A stretch of DNA of 64,000 nt. Origin: Candidatus Acutalibacter stercorigallinarum. GTDB taxonomy: Bacteria; Bacillota; Clostridia; Oscillospirales; Acutalibacteraceae. Made by a program: the position numbers and the translations under genes. The notes under the pieces are model-generated. The model worked only from the letters and a program-made list of their open reading frames with translations, did no database searches and was not told where the DNA came from. The stretch is from contig DXIW01000013.1 of NCBI GenBank assembly GCA_019112625.1, positions 32,960 through 96,959 on the forward strand, in the 5' to 3' direction. Shown here one piece after another: positions 32,814 to 42,131 of this stretch (positions are counted from its first letter, which is position 1; each line of letters opens with the position of its first letter).

Positions 32814-33092
32814 AAAAGAAAACGCCCCCTGTGTTTCACAGAGGGCGATAGAGTATCGCGGTACCACCTCAGTTTACCGGGGCCTCACGGCCCGCGGCCT
32901 CATCGGGCGCACAGGAAAAGCCTGGATGCCCTTGCAGAGTAACGCCTGCAGACGGCCGCCTCTACTGACTTTGCGCGTTCCAGGCGGCAGCTCGGGAAGG
33001 TAGCTTCGGCCGTGCCCTGGTCCCGCTTCCACCAGCCGCGGGCTCTCTTTGCCATAACAGGCAGGGCCTACATGGTTCCGTCATCGCTGTTA
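32814..33092 (-). promoter_or_regulatory. Tyrosine T-box leader with terminator
   Basis: On the minus strand, the T-box GAGGTGGTACCGCG (32857-32871) pairs with uncharged tRNA ends. It is followed by a terminator stem CGCCCTCTGTG / CACAGGGGGCG (32823-32847) and TTTTCTTTT. Upstream stem I contains GAAGCTACCTTCC with a likely TAC (Tyr) specifier at about 33000. Confidence 0.92.
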
Positions 33093-33098
33093 GGAGTT

Positions 33099-33127
33099 AT
33101 TATACGGTGGGACGGGGGAATTGTCAA
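33099..33127 (-). promoter_or_regulatory. Consensus promoter of tyrS
   Basis: Perfect -35 TTGACA (33122-33127) and -10 TATAAT (33099-33104) with a 17-nt spacer on the minus strand. The -35 box overlaps the recN stop codon. Confidence 0.92.
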
Positions 33128-34782
33128 GCCTTTTTGATCAATTCCTCGGCCATGTCCAGCTGCAGCTGGGTCACCTGGTCGCCGCCGATGATGCGGGCCA
33201 GCTCCTCCTTGCGGCCCTCCAGGTCCAGGGGTTCCACCTGGGTGTAGGTGCGGTCCCCCTTTACGTGCTTGGAGATGCGCAGGTGGTGGTCCGCCAGGGC
33301 GGCGATCTGGGCCAGGTGGGTGATGCACAGCACCTGCCGGTCCCGGGAGACCTGCTTGAGCTTTTGCCCCACCTTATTGGCGGCGGCGCCGCTGATGCCC
33401 GTGTCCACCTCGTCGAAGATCAGGGTGTCCACTTTGTCCTTGCCGGAGAGCACCGTTTTGATGGCCAGCATGATGCGGGACAGCTCGCCGCCGGAGGCGA
33501 TCTTAGCCATGGGTTTGGCGGGTTCCCCTTTGTTGGCGGAGACCAGGAATTGCAGCTTGTCGCAGCCCATAGCGGTGAGGGGCACCCGCTGGATGTCCAC
33601 CAGAAACTCCATGCCCGGCATATTGAGGAAGGCAAGCTCCGCTTTGACGGCCTTGGCGAAGGCCAGGGAGGCCCGTTTTCGCTGCTCGGAGAGCTGTTTG
33701 GCCAGGGCGATGGCGCGCTGCTTCTCCTCCTCGTAGAGGGCGGTCAGGCGCTCCCGCTCCTCGTCGGAAAACTCGATGGCGTGGAGCTTCTCCTGGCAGT
33801 CCGCCAGGTACTGGAGGATCTTCTCCTCGCTGTCGCCGTACTTGCGGCCCAGCTTGTAGAGCAGGTCCAGCCGCTCCTCGATCTGGTCCAGGGCGGCGGG
33901 GTCGAAATCGATGGCGGCGCTGTGGAGCAGGCTGTCCGCGTCCTCCAGGAGGTACTGGGCCTCTCGGAGCTTTTGGGCGGCCTCCTCCGCCTCCGGCAGG
34001 TAGGGGGCCACCCGCTCCATGGCGGCGGCGGCCTGCTCCACCCCGGAGAGGGCGCCGGCCTGGTCCTCGTCCCCCTGGAGCAGGGCCTTGGCCAGCTCTA
34101 CCCCGTCGGCGATCTTCTCGCTGTTGCGGATTTTCTCCCGCTCCTGGGCGAGCTCCTCCCCCTCGCCCACCCGGACCTGGGCCTCGTCGATCTCCTGGAT
34201 CTGGTAGCGGAGCAGGTCCACCTGCCGGGCCTTCTCCCCCTCGTCGGTGACCAGGTCCTCCAGCTGGCGCTGGAGCTCCCGCAGGCGGTGGTAGCTCTGC
34301 TGGTACTCCCCCAGGAGGGGCTCCAGGCCGGCGAAGCTGTCCAGGTAGGTCATGTGCACCTCGGGGGACAAAAGCTCGTAGCTCTCGTGCTGGCCGTGGA
34401 TGGTGACCAAATAGGGGCCCACGGCCTTCAGCATGGAGACGGTGGCCGGGGCGCCGTTTAATTTGCACAGGGAGCGGCCCCCCGCCTTGATCTCCCGCTG
34501 GACCAGGAGGGTGCCGTCCTCCTCCCAGGGGATGGAGAGGTCGGAAAGGACAGCGTGGACCTCCTCCCCCAGGCCGGTGAACAGGGCGGAGACCGAGGCG
34601 GTATCCGCCCCGGTGCGCACCAGCTCTTTGGAGGTGCGCTCTCCCAGCACCGCGTGGATGGCGTCGATGATGATGGACTTGCCGGCTCCCGTCTCGCCGG
34701 TGAGCACGGTGAAGCCCCGGTCCAGGTCAATGGAGGCCCGCTCGATCACCGCGATGTTGTTGATGTAGAGCTGTGCCAGCAT
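33124..34782 (-). CDS. recN: DNA repair protein RecN
   Basis: A 552-residue SMC-like ATPase for double-strand-break repair. Walker A GETGAGKS is at 29-36. Long coiled-coil arms rich in E, L and Q occupy about 150-380. The C-terminal half has the ABC signature ASGGELSRIMLAIK and Walker B TLIFDEVDTGISG. The length is normal. It is the last gene of the argR-recN tail and 6 bp after argR, an order shared with B. subtilis. Confidence 0.97.
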   Translation of the reverse strand: MLAQLYINNIAVIERASIDLDRGFTVLTGETGAGKSIIIDAIHAVLGERTSKELVRTGADTASVSALFTGLGEEVHAVLSDLSIPWEEDGTLLVQREIKAGGRSLCKLNGAPATVSMLKAVGPYLVTIHGQHESYELLSPEVHMTYLDSFAGLEPLLGEYQQSYHRLRELQRQLEDLVTDEGEKARQVDLLRYQIQEIDEAQVRVGEGEELAQEREKIRNSEKIADGVELAKALLQGDEDQAGALSGVEQAAAAMERVAPYLPEAEEAAQKLREAQYLLEDADSLLHSAAIDFDPAALDQIEERLDLLYKLGRKYGDSEEKILQYLADCQEKLHAIEFSDEERERLTALYEEEKQRAIALAKQLSEQRKRASLAFAKAVKAELAFLNMPGMEFLVDIQRVPLTAMGCDKLQFLVSANKGEPAKPMAKIASGGELSRIMLAIKTVLSGKDKVDTLIFDEVDTGISGAAANKVGQKLKQVSRDRQVLCITHLAQIAALADHHLRISKHVKGDRTYTQVEPLDLEGRKEELARIIGGDQVTQLQLDMAEELIKKA

Positions 34783-34788
34783 CCGCCC

Positions 34789-35241
34789 TCACCTGCCCAT
34801 CAGCTTCCGGAATTCTTCCTGGGCCTCCTGGGCGGCGGCCTCACTGCGGCAGACGATGAAGATGGTGTCCTCCCCCGCCAGGGTGCCCACGAAATTCTGC
34901 CAGTGCATGGCGTCCATGGAGGCGCACACCGCCTGGGCCATGCCGGTCATGCACTTGACCACCAGCATGTTCATGGCCGCCTCTACCGAGAGCACGGAGT
35001 CGCTGAACAGGGAGTAGAATTTGGCCGACATGTCGTTGGTGGTCTCACTGCCGGTGGAGTATTTGTATTTGCCGGAGCGGGACAGGGTTTTGACCAGCCG
35101 CAGCTCTTTGATGTCCCGGGAAACTGTGGCCTGGGTCACGTCGAAGCCCTCTTCCCGCAGGTGGCGGAGCAGCTCGTCCTGGGTGTCGATGTCGTGCTCT
35201 TTGATGAGCTCCAAGATCTTGGCGTGGCGTCGAGTCTTCAT
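34789..35241 (-). CDS. argR: Arginine repressor
   Basis: 150 residues. The winged-helix DNA-binding domain (1-70) contains HLREEGFDVTQATVSRDIKEL. The C-terminal hexamerisation/arginine-binding domain has GTLAGEDTIFIV (GT-xx-GDDT pattern with E for the first D). As in B. subtilis AhrC it sits between tlyA/nadK and recN. It controls arginine synthesis and catabolism genes, none of which lie in this window. Confidence 0.96.
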   Translation of the reverse strand: MKTRRHAKILELIKEHDIDTQDELLRHLREEGFDVTQATVSRDIKELRLVKTLSRSGKYKYSTGSETTNDMSAKFYSLFSDSVLSVEAAMNMLVVKCMTGMAQAVCASMDAMHWQNFVGTLAGEDTIFIVCRSEAAAQEAQEEFRKLMGR

Positions 35242-35272
35242 GGTTCACCTTTCCTTTCCGAAAAATCTCGGC

Positions 35273-36100
35273 TTAATTGATCTTTTGGTTGAGCCTGTCG
35301 TAAAAATCCGTGGCGGTCAATCGCAGGAACCGGGCGGCCCGCCGGGAGCGGGCGAATACCAGCCGATGCCCGGCTCCCAGCTGCACCGGCTCCTCCCCGT
35401 CTACGGTGAGGAACAGCCGCCCCAGGTTTTTGGGGATGTCCACGGTAAGGCGGGTGTCCCCGCCGAAGATAACGCTGCGGTGGAACAGGGAATGAGGACA
35501 GATGGGGGTGTAGAGGAGGCAGTCCATGGTGGGCTCTACCACCGGGCCCCCGGCGGACAGGGAATAGGCCGTGGACCCGGTGGGGGTGGCCACGATGAAG
35601 CCGTCCGCCCGGCAGCGGTAGCCCTGGTTGTTCCCCAGGGCCATGCGGTAGTCGATGATGCGGGCCAGCTCCCCGGTGACCACCGCGTCGTTGAGGGCGT
35701 AATACTCCCGCTCCCCCTGGGGGGTGGAGAGGGTGACGCTGAGCATCAGCCGGCGCTCCTCCTGATAATTGCCCTGCACCAGGTTGGGCAGCAGGTGGAG
35801 CTCGTCCCGCTCTACCCCGGCGTTGAAGCCCAGCTTGCCGGCGTTGACCCCCAGCACGGGCTTCTGGAACAGGGCGGCGGTTTTGGCGGTGTGGATGATG
35901 GTGCCGTCCCCGCCCACAGCCAGGAACAGGTCGCAGGCGGCAAGCTCTGGGTCGTGGGCCTCCTGGTAGACGCCGTTTTCGTCGAACAGGTCGGTTTTGA
36001 GCAGCACCTGGCACCCGCACCCTTTGAGGATGGAGAGCACCTCGTCGGTACAGGCTTTGGCCTCTTTTTTTGTGAGATTGGGGACTACTGCGATCTTCAA
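35273..36100 (-). CDS. nadK: NAD kinase
   Basis: 275 residues; phosphorylates NAD to NADP using ATP or polyphosphate. It has the GGDGT motif at 63-67 with catalytic D65, NAGKLGF after it, and the ATPTGSTAYSLSAGGP signature near 170-185. The length is normal. It lies 22 bp after tlyA and 31 bp before argR. In Bacillus nadK is elsewhere, whereas the Clostridia commonly carry it here. Confidence 0.96.
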   Translation of the reverse strand: MKIAVVPNLTKKEAKACTDEVLSILKGCGCQVLLKTDLFDENGVYQEAHDPELAACDLFLAVGGDGTIIHTAKTAALFQKPVLGVNAGKLGFNAGVERDELHLLPNLVQGNYQEERRLMLSVTLSTPQGEREYYALNDAVVTGELARIIDYRMALGNNQGYRCRADGFIVATPTGSTAYSLSAGGPVVEPTMDCLLYTPICPHSLFHRSVIFGGDTRLTVDIPKNLGRLFLTVDGEEPVQLGAGHRLVFARSRRAARFLRLTATDFYDRLNQKIN

Positions 36101-36122
36101 GGGTCCGCCTCCCGTATAGTTT

Positions 36123-36929
36123 TTACCGATCCAGCTGGGCGTGGGACGCCTCGACCACCTGCCGGGCCTGGGGCACGGTCTCGGCCTGGGTGGGGGCGTC
36201 GCTGCGCTGTAAGTAGGCCAGGTACTCGATGTTCCCCTCCGGCCCTTTTACCGGGGAGAAGGTGAGCCCCAGCACGGAATAGCCGTTCTCCAGGGCGAAG
36301 GAGAGGATTTTCTCGATGACCTCCTGGTGCACCGCCGGGTCCCGGACCACGCCCTTCTTCCCCACCTTCTCCCGACCCGCCTCGAACTGGGGCTTGATGA
36401 GGCACACCGCCCGGGCGTTTTCGGAAAGCAGGGGGCGCACCGCGGGCAGGATGAGGGACAGGGAGATGAAGGACACGTCTACGGAGAAGAAGTCGATGGG
36501 CTCGGGCACCTGCTCCTGGGAGAGGTGGCGGGCGTTGGTGCGCTCTAAATTCACCACCCGGGAGTCGGTGCGCAGGGACCAGGCCAGCTGGCCGTAGCCC
36601 ACGTCTATGGCGTAGACTTTTTTCGCCCCGTTTTGGAGCATGCAGTCGGTAAAGCCCCCGGTGGAGGCGCCCACGTCCATACACACCAGGCCCGTGAGGG
36701 TGATGGGGAACTCCGCCATGGCCTTTTCCAGCTTGAGGCCGCCACGGCTCACATATTTCAGGCCCTTGCCCCGGACTTCGATGGGGGCTTCCTCCGGGTA
36801 GAGGTCGCCGGGCTTGTCCGCCTTCTGCTGGTCCACGTACACATCCCCGGCCATGATGAGGGCTTTCGCCTTTTCCCGGCTCTCCGCCAGGCCGCGCTCG
36901 GTCACTAAAATGTCCAGCCGTTTTTTCAC
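36123..36929 (-). CDS. tlyA: TlyA family rRNA (cytidine-2'-O)-methyltransferase
   Basis: 268 residues. An N-terminal S4 RNA-binding domain (about 1-60, KKRLDILVTERGLAESREKAK) is followed by an FtsJ-like methyltransferase with MDVGASTGGFTDCML as SAM loop and the KPQFE motif near 185. It modifies 16S/23S rRNA in homologues (target not provable here); some call the family hemolysin A. The start overlaps the dxs stop by 4 bp. Confidence 0.94.
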   Translation of the reverse strand: MKKRLDILVTERGLAESREKAKALIMAGDVYVDQQKADKPGDLYPEEAPIEVRGKGLKYVSRGGLKLEKAMAEFPITLTGLVCMDVGASTGGFTDCMLQNGAKKVYAIDVGYGQLAWSLRTDSRVVNLERTNARHLSQEQVPEPIDFFSVDVSFISLSLILPAVRPLLSENARAVCLIKPQFEAGREKVGKKGVVRDPAVHQEVIEKILSFALENGYSVLGLTFSPVKGPEGNIEYLAYLQRSDAPTQAETVPQARQVVEASHAQLDR

Positions 36930-38806
36930 CGGCGGGCACCTCCTCTCTCTTCATCACACTGGGCCAGGATGGCCCGCTCCATCCCCGCCGCGTTCAGGCC
37001 CAGAGCCTCCAGGGAGCGGAACATGGGGGCGTGGCGCACGAAGGGGTCCTCCACGGCGTGGAGGTGATAGGACCCGGCAAAGCCGGCCTCCTGGAGCAGG
37101 CAGGAAAATTCCTCCCCGACACCCCCCTGGCGGATGCCCTCCTCGAAGAAGAACACGTGGCGGCAGGGTAAGGCCGCCTGTACGGCCTGGGGGTCGATGG
37201 GCACGATGCGGTTGAGTTTGATGACGCGCACTGGCAGTCCCAAACGTTCCAGGCGCTCCGCGCACTCGGCGGCAAAGGAGAACAGCCGGCCATAGGTGAC
37301 CAGGGCGATGGGGGCGTCCTCCGGGCCGTAGAAGGCCACGGGCTCTACGGTGCTGTGGAAGCCGCTGGGCTTATAGAGCTCCTTGCCCCGGGGGTAGCGG
37401 ATGGCGCACAGGCCCTGGCCCTGCTCCATGAGATACGCAAGCTGCAGCCGGAGCTCCCGGAAATAGCAGGGGGAATAGACGGTGACGCCGGGGATGGTGC
37501 GGAGGAAGGCGACGTCGAACAGGCCCTGGTGGGTCTGGCCGTCCTCCCCCACCAGCCCGGCCCGGTCGATGGCCAGCACCACCTTGGTGTGCTGCAGGGC
37601 CACGTCGTGGATGAGCTGGTCGTAGGCGCGCTGCAAAAAGGTAGAGTACACCGCGAACACCGGCAGCATGCCCCCGGCGGCCAGGCCCCCGGCAAAGGTG
37701 ACGGCGTGCTCCTCGGAGATGCCCACGTCGTAGAAGCGGTCCCGGAAGCGCTCCCGGAACCCCGTAAGCCCCGTGCCGTCCTGCATAGCGGCGGTGATAG
37801 CGCAGATGCGGGAGTCGTCCTCCGCCAGCTGGCAGAGGGTCTCCCCGAACTCGCTGGAGAAGTTTTTGGGCTGCTCCCCGGTGTCGCCGGTGGTCACGTC
37901 GAACCCGGAGAGGCCGTGGTAGATGCTGGGGTCCTGCTCGGCGTACTGGTAGCCCTTGCCCTTGTAGGTGCGCACGTGGAGCAGCACCGGCTTGTGGATG
38001 AGCTTGGCGCTCTCCAACGTCTCGGTGAGCTCCTTTAGGTCGTGGCCGTCGAAGGGGCCGTAGTAGGCGAAGCCGAAGTCGTCGAAGATGGTGGAGTTGT
38101 AAAACAGCTTTTTGATGGCGTCCTTCAGCCGGCGCAGGCTCCGGGCGATGGCCTTGCCCACCACCGGCAGCCGCTGCAGGGAGCTCTCCACGTTGTTTTT
38201 GACCTTGATATACCCGGGCTTGGTGCGGATATAGGTGAGGTACCGGGCCATGGAGCCCACGTTTTTGGAGATGGACATGGTGTTGTCGTTGAGGATCACG
38301 ATCAGGTTGCGGTGGAGGCGCCCGGCGTTGTTGAGGCCCTCGTAAGCCAGGCCGCCGGTGAGGGCGCCGTCCCCGATGACCGCCACCACGTAGTCCTCCT
38401 TCCCCTGGAGGTGGTTGGCCTCGGAGACGCCCAGGGCCGCGGAGATGGAGGTGCTGCTGTGGCCGCAGGTGAACAGGTCGTAGGGGCTCTCCTCCCGGCA
38501 GGGGAAACCGGCCAGGCCCCCCTCCTTGCGGATGGTGGAGAACTGGCCGCCGCGGCCGGTGAGGAGCTTATAGGCGTAGCTCTGGTGGCCCACGTCCCAC
38601 AGGATGGTGTCCTGGGGCGGGTCGAAGGCCAGGCCCAGGGCCACGGTGAGCTCTACCACCCCCAGGTTGGAGGCCAGGTGGCCCCCGTTGTGGGATACCG
38701 TATCGATGATGGCTTCCCTGAGCTCCTCGCAGAGGGCGTCCAGCTCCTCTTTGCCCAGGGACTTCAAATCTTTGGGGGAGCGGATCTGATCCAGGATCTT
38801 TCCCAT
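36926..38806 (-). CDS. dxs: 1-deoxy-D-xylulose-5-phosphate synthase
   Basis: 626 residues; thiamine diphosphate enzyme making DXP from pyruvate and glyceraldehyde 3-phosphate, the entry to the MEP isoprenoid pathway. Present are WDVGHQSYAYKLLTGR, FTCGHSSTSIS, the ThDP motif GDGALTGGLAYEGLNNAG (about 147-164), and the transketolase middle domain with EEHAVTFAGGLA and VGEDGQTHQG. The length is normal. It lies between folD and tlyA. Confidence 0.97.
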   Translation of the reverse strand: MGKILDQIRSPKDLKSLGKEELDALCEELREAIIDTVSHNGGHLASNLGVVELTVALGLAFDPPQDTILWDVGHQSYAYKLLTGRGGQFSTIRKEGGLAGFPCREESPYDLFTCGHSSTSISAALGVSEANHLQGKEDYVVAVIGDGALTGGLAYEGLNNAGRLHRNLIVILNDNTMSISKNVGSMARYLTYIRTKPGYIKVKNNVESSLQRLPVVGKAIARSLRRLKDAIKKLFYNSTIFDDFGFAYYGPFDGHDLKELTETLESAKLIHKPVLLHVRTYKGKGYQYAEQDPSIYHGLSGFDVTTGDTGEQPKNFSSEFGETLCQLAEDDSRICAITAAMQDGTGLTGFRERFRDRFYDVGISEEHAVTFAGGLAAGGMLPVFAVYSTFLQRAYDQLIHDVALQHTKVVLAIDRAGLVGEDGQTHQGLFDVAFLRTIPGVTVYSPCYFRELRLQLAYLMEQGQGLCAIRYPRGKELYKPSGFHSTVEPVAFYGPEDAPIALVTYGRLFSFAAECAERLERLGLPVRVIKLNRIVPIDPQAVQAALPCRHVFFFEEGIRQGGVGEEFSCLLQEAGFAGSYHLHAVEDPFVRHAPMFRSLEALGLNAAGMERAILAQCDEERGGARR

Positions 38807-38825
38807 GTTACCACCTGTCTGTCTG

Positions 38826-39683
38826 TTAGTCTTGTACCCCGTGCTGCAGCTTGGCGGCGGAGACGGTGTTCTTCAGCAGCATGGCGATGGTCATGGGCCC
38901 CACGCCGCCGGGCACCGGGGTGATGTAGCCCGCGATGGGCTCTACCGCGGCGAAGTCCACGTCGCCGCAGAGCTTGCCGTTCTCGTCCCGGTTCATGCCC
39001 ACGTCGATGACCACGGCCCCGGGCTTTACCATGTCCGCGGTGACGAAATGGGCCTTGCCCACCGCGGAGACCAGGATGTCCGCCCGGCGGCAGATCTCTG
39101 CCAAATCTTTGGTGCGGCTGTGGCAGATGGTGACCGTGCCGTTGTTGTGGAGCAGCAGCATGGCCATGGGCTTGCCCACGATGTTGCTGCGGCCGATGAC
39201 CACGCACTCCTTGCCGCTGATCTCCACCCCGGTGGAGCGGATGAGCTCGATGACGCCGGCGGGGGTGCAGGGCAGGAAGCGGTAGTCGCCGATCATGATC
39301 TTGCCCACGTTGTAGGCGTGGAAGGCGTCCACGTCCTTTTTGGGGTCGATGTGCTCCACCACCAGGGCCTCGTCCAGGCCTTTGGGCAGGGGGGACTGGA
39401 CTAAAATACCGTTGATCTCCGGCTTTTCGTTGAGCTGGCGGATCAGGTCCAACAGCTCCTGCTGGGTGGTGGAGGCGGGCAGGGCGTACTCCTCGGAGTA
39501 GATGCCCGCGGCGGCGCAGGCCTTCTTTTTGTTGTTCACATAGATGCGGGAGGCGGGGTCGTCCCCCACGATGACCACGGCCAGGCCGGGCTGGATGCCC
39601 TTTTTCACCAAGGCCTCCACCTCGGCCTTGACCGATGCTTTTACCTGGGCGGAGACGGCCTTCCCGTCGATGAGCTTTGCCAT
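38826..39683 (-). CDS. folD: Methylenetetrahydrofolate dehydrogenase/cyclohydrolase
   Basis: 285 residues; bifunctional NADP-dependent dehydrogenase and methenyl-THF cyclohydrolase of one-carbon metabolism. Signatures are [18 protein letters not shown] with the catalytic lysine, [25 protein letters not shown] and [14 protein letters not shown]. The ATG at 39683 follows AAGGAGG; an in-frame extension upstream lies inside the lgt tail and is discarded. Works with fhs and metF in this window. Confidence 0.97.
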   Translation of the reverse strand: MAKLIDGKAVSAQVKASVKAEVEALVKKGIQPGLAVVIVGDDPASRIYVNNKKKACAAAGIYSEEYALPASTTQQELLDLIRQLNEKPEINGILVQSPLPKGLDEALVVEHIDPKKDVDAFHAYNVGKIMIGDYRFLPCTPAGVIELIRSTGVEISGKECVVIGRSNIVGKPMAMLLLHNNGTVTICHSRTKDLAEICRRADILVSAVGKAHFVTADMVKPGAVVIDVGMNRDENGKLCGDVDFAAVEPIAGYITPVPGGVGPMTIAMLLKNTVSAAKLQHGVQD

Positions 39684-39696
39684 GGCTGGTCCCTCC

Positions 39697-40824
39697 TTAT
39701 TCCTTTGGCTCCGGCTGGGCCGGGGCCTCCTGGTCCTCTTCCTCCGCCGGCTGGGGGGCGTCCTCCTGGGGAGCTTCGGGCTCCTCCCCTGCCCCGGCGG
39801 GCTCTTCGGTCTCAGCGGGTTCTTCGGCCTCAGCGGGCTCCTCGGTTTCGGCAAGTTCCGCCTCTTTGGCCTCTTTCTCCTTCTTCCGGTTGGGGAAGAT
39901 CTCGTCCAGCTCCTCGGGGGGCAAATCGCCGAAGATGGTGCTCTTCTCCAGCTCCGGGTCCACCACGGGCTCTACCAGGCCCACGGCCTCCATGACCTTG
40001 CGGCTGCCGCAGCCGGTGAGGCTGGTCTTATGCCGCAGCAGGAACAACAGGACCAGGCCTACCACCACGCAGGCGCCGGCCAGCACCTGGGACACCCGCA
40101 GGGAGGTGCCGGGGATGATGAGGCTGTCGGTGCGCAGGCCCTCGATGAAGAAGCGGCAGGCCCCGTACCACACGATGTACAGCAGGAAGGTCTGGCCGTC
40201 GTAGCGGCGGAGATAGAGGTTGAAGAAGTGCAGCAGCACGAAGCCTACCACGCACAGCAGGGACTCGTACAAAAAGCAGGGGTGCACCGGGCTGCTGCCC
40301 ACCACGGCCTGGGTGTTGTCGCTGACCATGCCCCAGGGCAGGTCGGTGGCGGTGCCGAAGGCCTCCTGGTTTACGAAGTTGCCCCAGCGGCCGATGGCCT
40401 GGCCGATGAGGAAGCCCAGGGAGGTCACGTCCAGCACGGCGGCCACCTTCAGCTTGCGCAGCTTGGCCATGAGCCCGCCGAACACCAGGGCGCCGATGAT
40501 GCCCCCGTAGATGGCAAGGCCCCCCTCCCGGATGTCGAAGATCTTAATGGGGTCGCTCCAATACTTGTCGCCGTCGTAAAAGACGCAGTAGTAGAGGCGG
40601 GCGCAGACGATGGCCCCCACCAGGCCCACCAGCACCGCGTCGAAGAGGCGGTCGGAGTCCACGTTCATCTTCTTGCTGGCCCAGAAGGCGTAGCCTACCC
40701 CCAGCAGGAAGCCCAGGGCGATGAGGATGCCGTACCAGCGCACCTGGAAATTGCCGATGGAGAAGGCCACTTCGTTTACCGTACATTCGATCCCCAGGCC
40801 GGGGAAATCCACTACATGAGTCAT
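39697..40824 (-). CDS. lgt: Phosphatidylglycerol--prolipoprotein diacylglyceryl transferase with acidic tail
   Basis: 375 residues, about 90 longer than usual. The first 280 hold seven membrane helices with the Lgt signatures [27 protein letters not shown] (catalytic loop) and HPCFLYESL. It lipidates the cysteine of prolipoproteins such as the cyclophilin at 61.6 kb. After residue 285 comes a hydrophilic, Glu/Pro/Ala-rich cytoplasmic tail with three six-residue repeats encoded by 39798-39851. It lies 13 bp before folD. Confidence 0.94.
   Translation of the reverse strand: MTHVVDFPGLGIECTVNEVAFSIGNFQVRWYGILIALGFLLGVGYAFWASKKMNVDSDRLFDAVLVGLVGAIVCARLYYCVFYDGDKYWSDPIKIFDIREGGLAIYGGIIGALVFGGLMAKLRKLKVAAVLDVTSLGFLIGQAIGRWGNFVNQEAFGTATDLPWGMVSDNTQAVVGSSPVHPCFLYESLLCVVGFVLLHFFNLYLRRYDGQTFLLYIVWYGACRFFIEGLRTDSLIIPGTSLRVSQVLAGACVVVGLVLLFLLRHKTSLTGCGSRKVMEAVGLVEPVVDPELEKSTIFGDLPPEELDEIFPNRKKEKEAKEAELAETEEPAEAEEPAETEEPAGAGEEPEAPQEDAPQPAEEEDQEAPAQPEPKE
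39798..39851. repeat. Three 18-bp tandem repeats in the lgt tail
   Basis: Units at 39798-39815, 39816-39833 and 39834-39851 differ by a few bases and encode six-residue Glu-Glu-Pro-Ala-Glu-(Thr/Ala) repeats. Length variation between strains would be expected. Confidence 0.75.
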
Positions 40825-40858
40825 GTTGTTTCCTTTCTGCTGTCTTGCCTATGAATTG

Positions 40859-42130
40859 TTACAGGGTCTTTACGATGGAGAGCACCTGCTGCTCCAGGGG
40901 AAGCCCTGCCAGGAACTGCTCCACATCGGCCACCGTGATACCTGCCAGGGCGTGGATGTAGGAGAAGAGCTCCCTGCCCTTGAAGGTGAGGCTGAGGATG
41001 GCGTTGGCGATGCTGGCCGTGCTGTTGAGGGCGGCCAGGTTCTGGCCGTAGAGGCTGCGCCGGGAGCGCTCGAAAGCGGCGGGGTCGATGCCCTCTTGCC
41101 GCAGGCGCAGCAACTCCTCCGTGATGGCTGCGGCCACGGCCTCCGGGTCGTTGGATTCGCCGCCGAACATGAGGGTGGCGTAGCCCTCCCCCTCGAAAAA
41201 TTCCGAGGCGAAGCTGGACTCGTTGACCAGGCCGCTGTCCAGCAGGCGGCGGAACAGCGGGGAGGCCTCGGAGGCCAGGACTTCCAGGAGGACCTCGGCG
41301 GCGGCCAGGTCCTTCTCCCCCCGGGGCGCTGTCCCGGGCAGCTTATAGCCAAACTGGAACAGGGGCAGGGCCACAGAGAGGGCCTCCTCCACCCGGGGCT
41401 GGGCCACAGAGGCGGGCTCGTCGGGGAATACCCGGCGGACGGTGACGGGGTCGCAGGGCTTGAGCATCTGGTCCAGGAGCTGGCACACCCGGTCCACGTC
41501 GAAGCTGCCCGCCAGGACAAAGGCCATGTTGTGCAGGTTATAGAAGGTGCGGTAGCAGCGGTACAGGTGGTCCGGGGTGATCTTGGCGATGCTCTCCACC
41601 GTGCCGGCGATGTCCTGCCGGATGGGGTGGGCGTGGTACATGGCCCGCAGGTAGTTGAACATCACCCGCCACTGGGGGTCGTCGTCGTACATTTTGATCT
41701 CCTGGCCGATGATGCCCTGCTCCTTGCGCACGGTCTCCTCGGTAAAATAGGGGGACTGGACAAAGTCCAGCAGGATCTCCAAGGAGTCGTAGAGCCGGTC
41801 GGTACAGGAGAACAGGTAGCTGGTGTTCTCGAAGGAGGTGTAGGCGTTGGCGCTGGCGCCGGTCTCGGCGTAGCGCTGGAAGGCGTCGCCGTCCTCGCTC
41901 TCGAACAGCTTGTGCTCCAGGTAGTGGGCGATGCCCTCGGGCACCGTCTCCGGGGCGGGCTCGTCGCTGCGCTGGAAGCAGCTGTCGATGGAGCCGTATT
42001 TCGTGCTGAAAATGGCGTAGGTGGTGCTGCTCTTCTCCTTGGGGTACAGAAAGACCCGCAGCCCCGAGGGGTGGGTGCCCGTGTAGTAGAAATCCCCTAC
42101 CGAGCCGCCGGTAATTTTTTGCAGTTCCAT
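40859..42130 (-). CDS. ymfH: M16 family zinc peptidase (YmfH-like)
   Basis: 423 residues. The inverted zinc motif HYLEH at 69-73 plus E144 (GQEIKMYDDDP) makes an intact active site. A typical M16 C-terminal half follows. The start is the ATG at 42130 with AAAGGAGG upstream; a GTG four codons earlier abuts that site. It is paired with a related protein lacking the zinc motif just upstream, as in mitochondrial processing peptidase-like heterodimers and B. subtilis YmfF/YmfH. The substrate is unknown; a role in peptide export or maturation is speculative. Confidence 0.9.
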   Translation of the reverse strand: MELQKITGGSVGDFYYTGTHPSGLRVFLYPKEKSSTTYAIFSTKYGSIDSCFQRSDEPAPETVPEGIAHYLEHKLFESEDGDAFQRYAETGASANAYTSFENTSYLFSCTDRLYDSLEILLDFVQSPYFTEETVRKEQGIIGQEIKMYDDDPQWRVMFNYLRAMYHAHPIRQDIAGTVESIAKITPDHLYRCYRTFYNLHNMAFVLAGSFDVDRVCQLLDQMLKPCDPVTVRRVFPDEPASVAQPRVEEALSVALPLFQFGYKLPGTAPRGEKDLAAAEVLLEVLASEASPLFRRLLDSGLVNESSFASEFFEGEGYATLMFGGESNDPEAVAAAITEELLRLRQEGIDPAAFERSRRSLYGQNLAALNSTASIANAILSLTFKGRELFSYIHALAGITVADVEQFLAGLPLEQQVLSIVKTL

Positions 42131-42131
42131 C

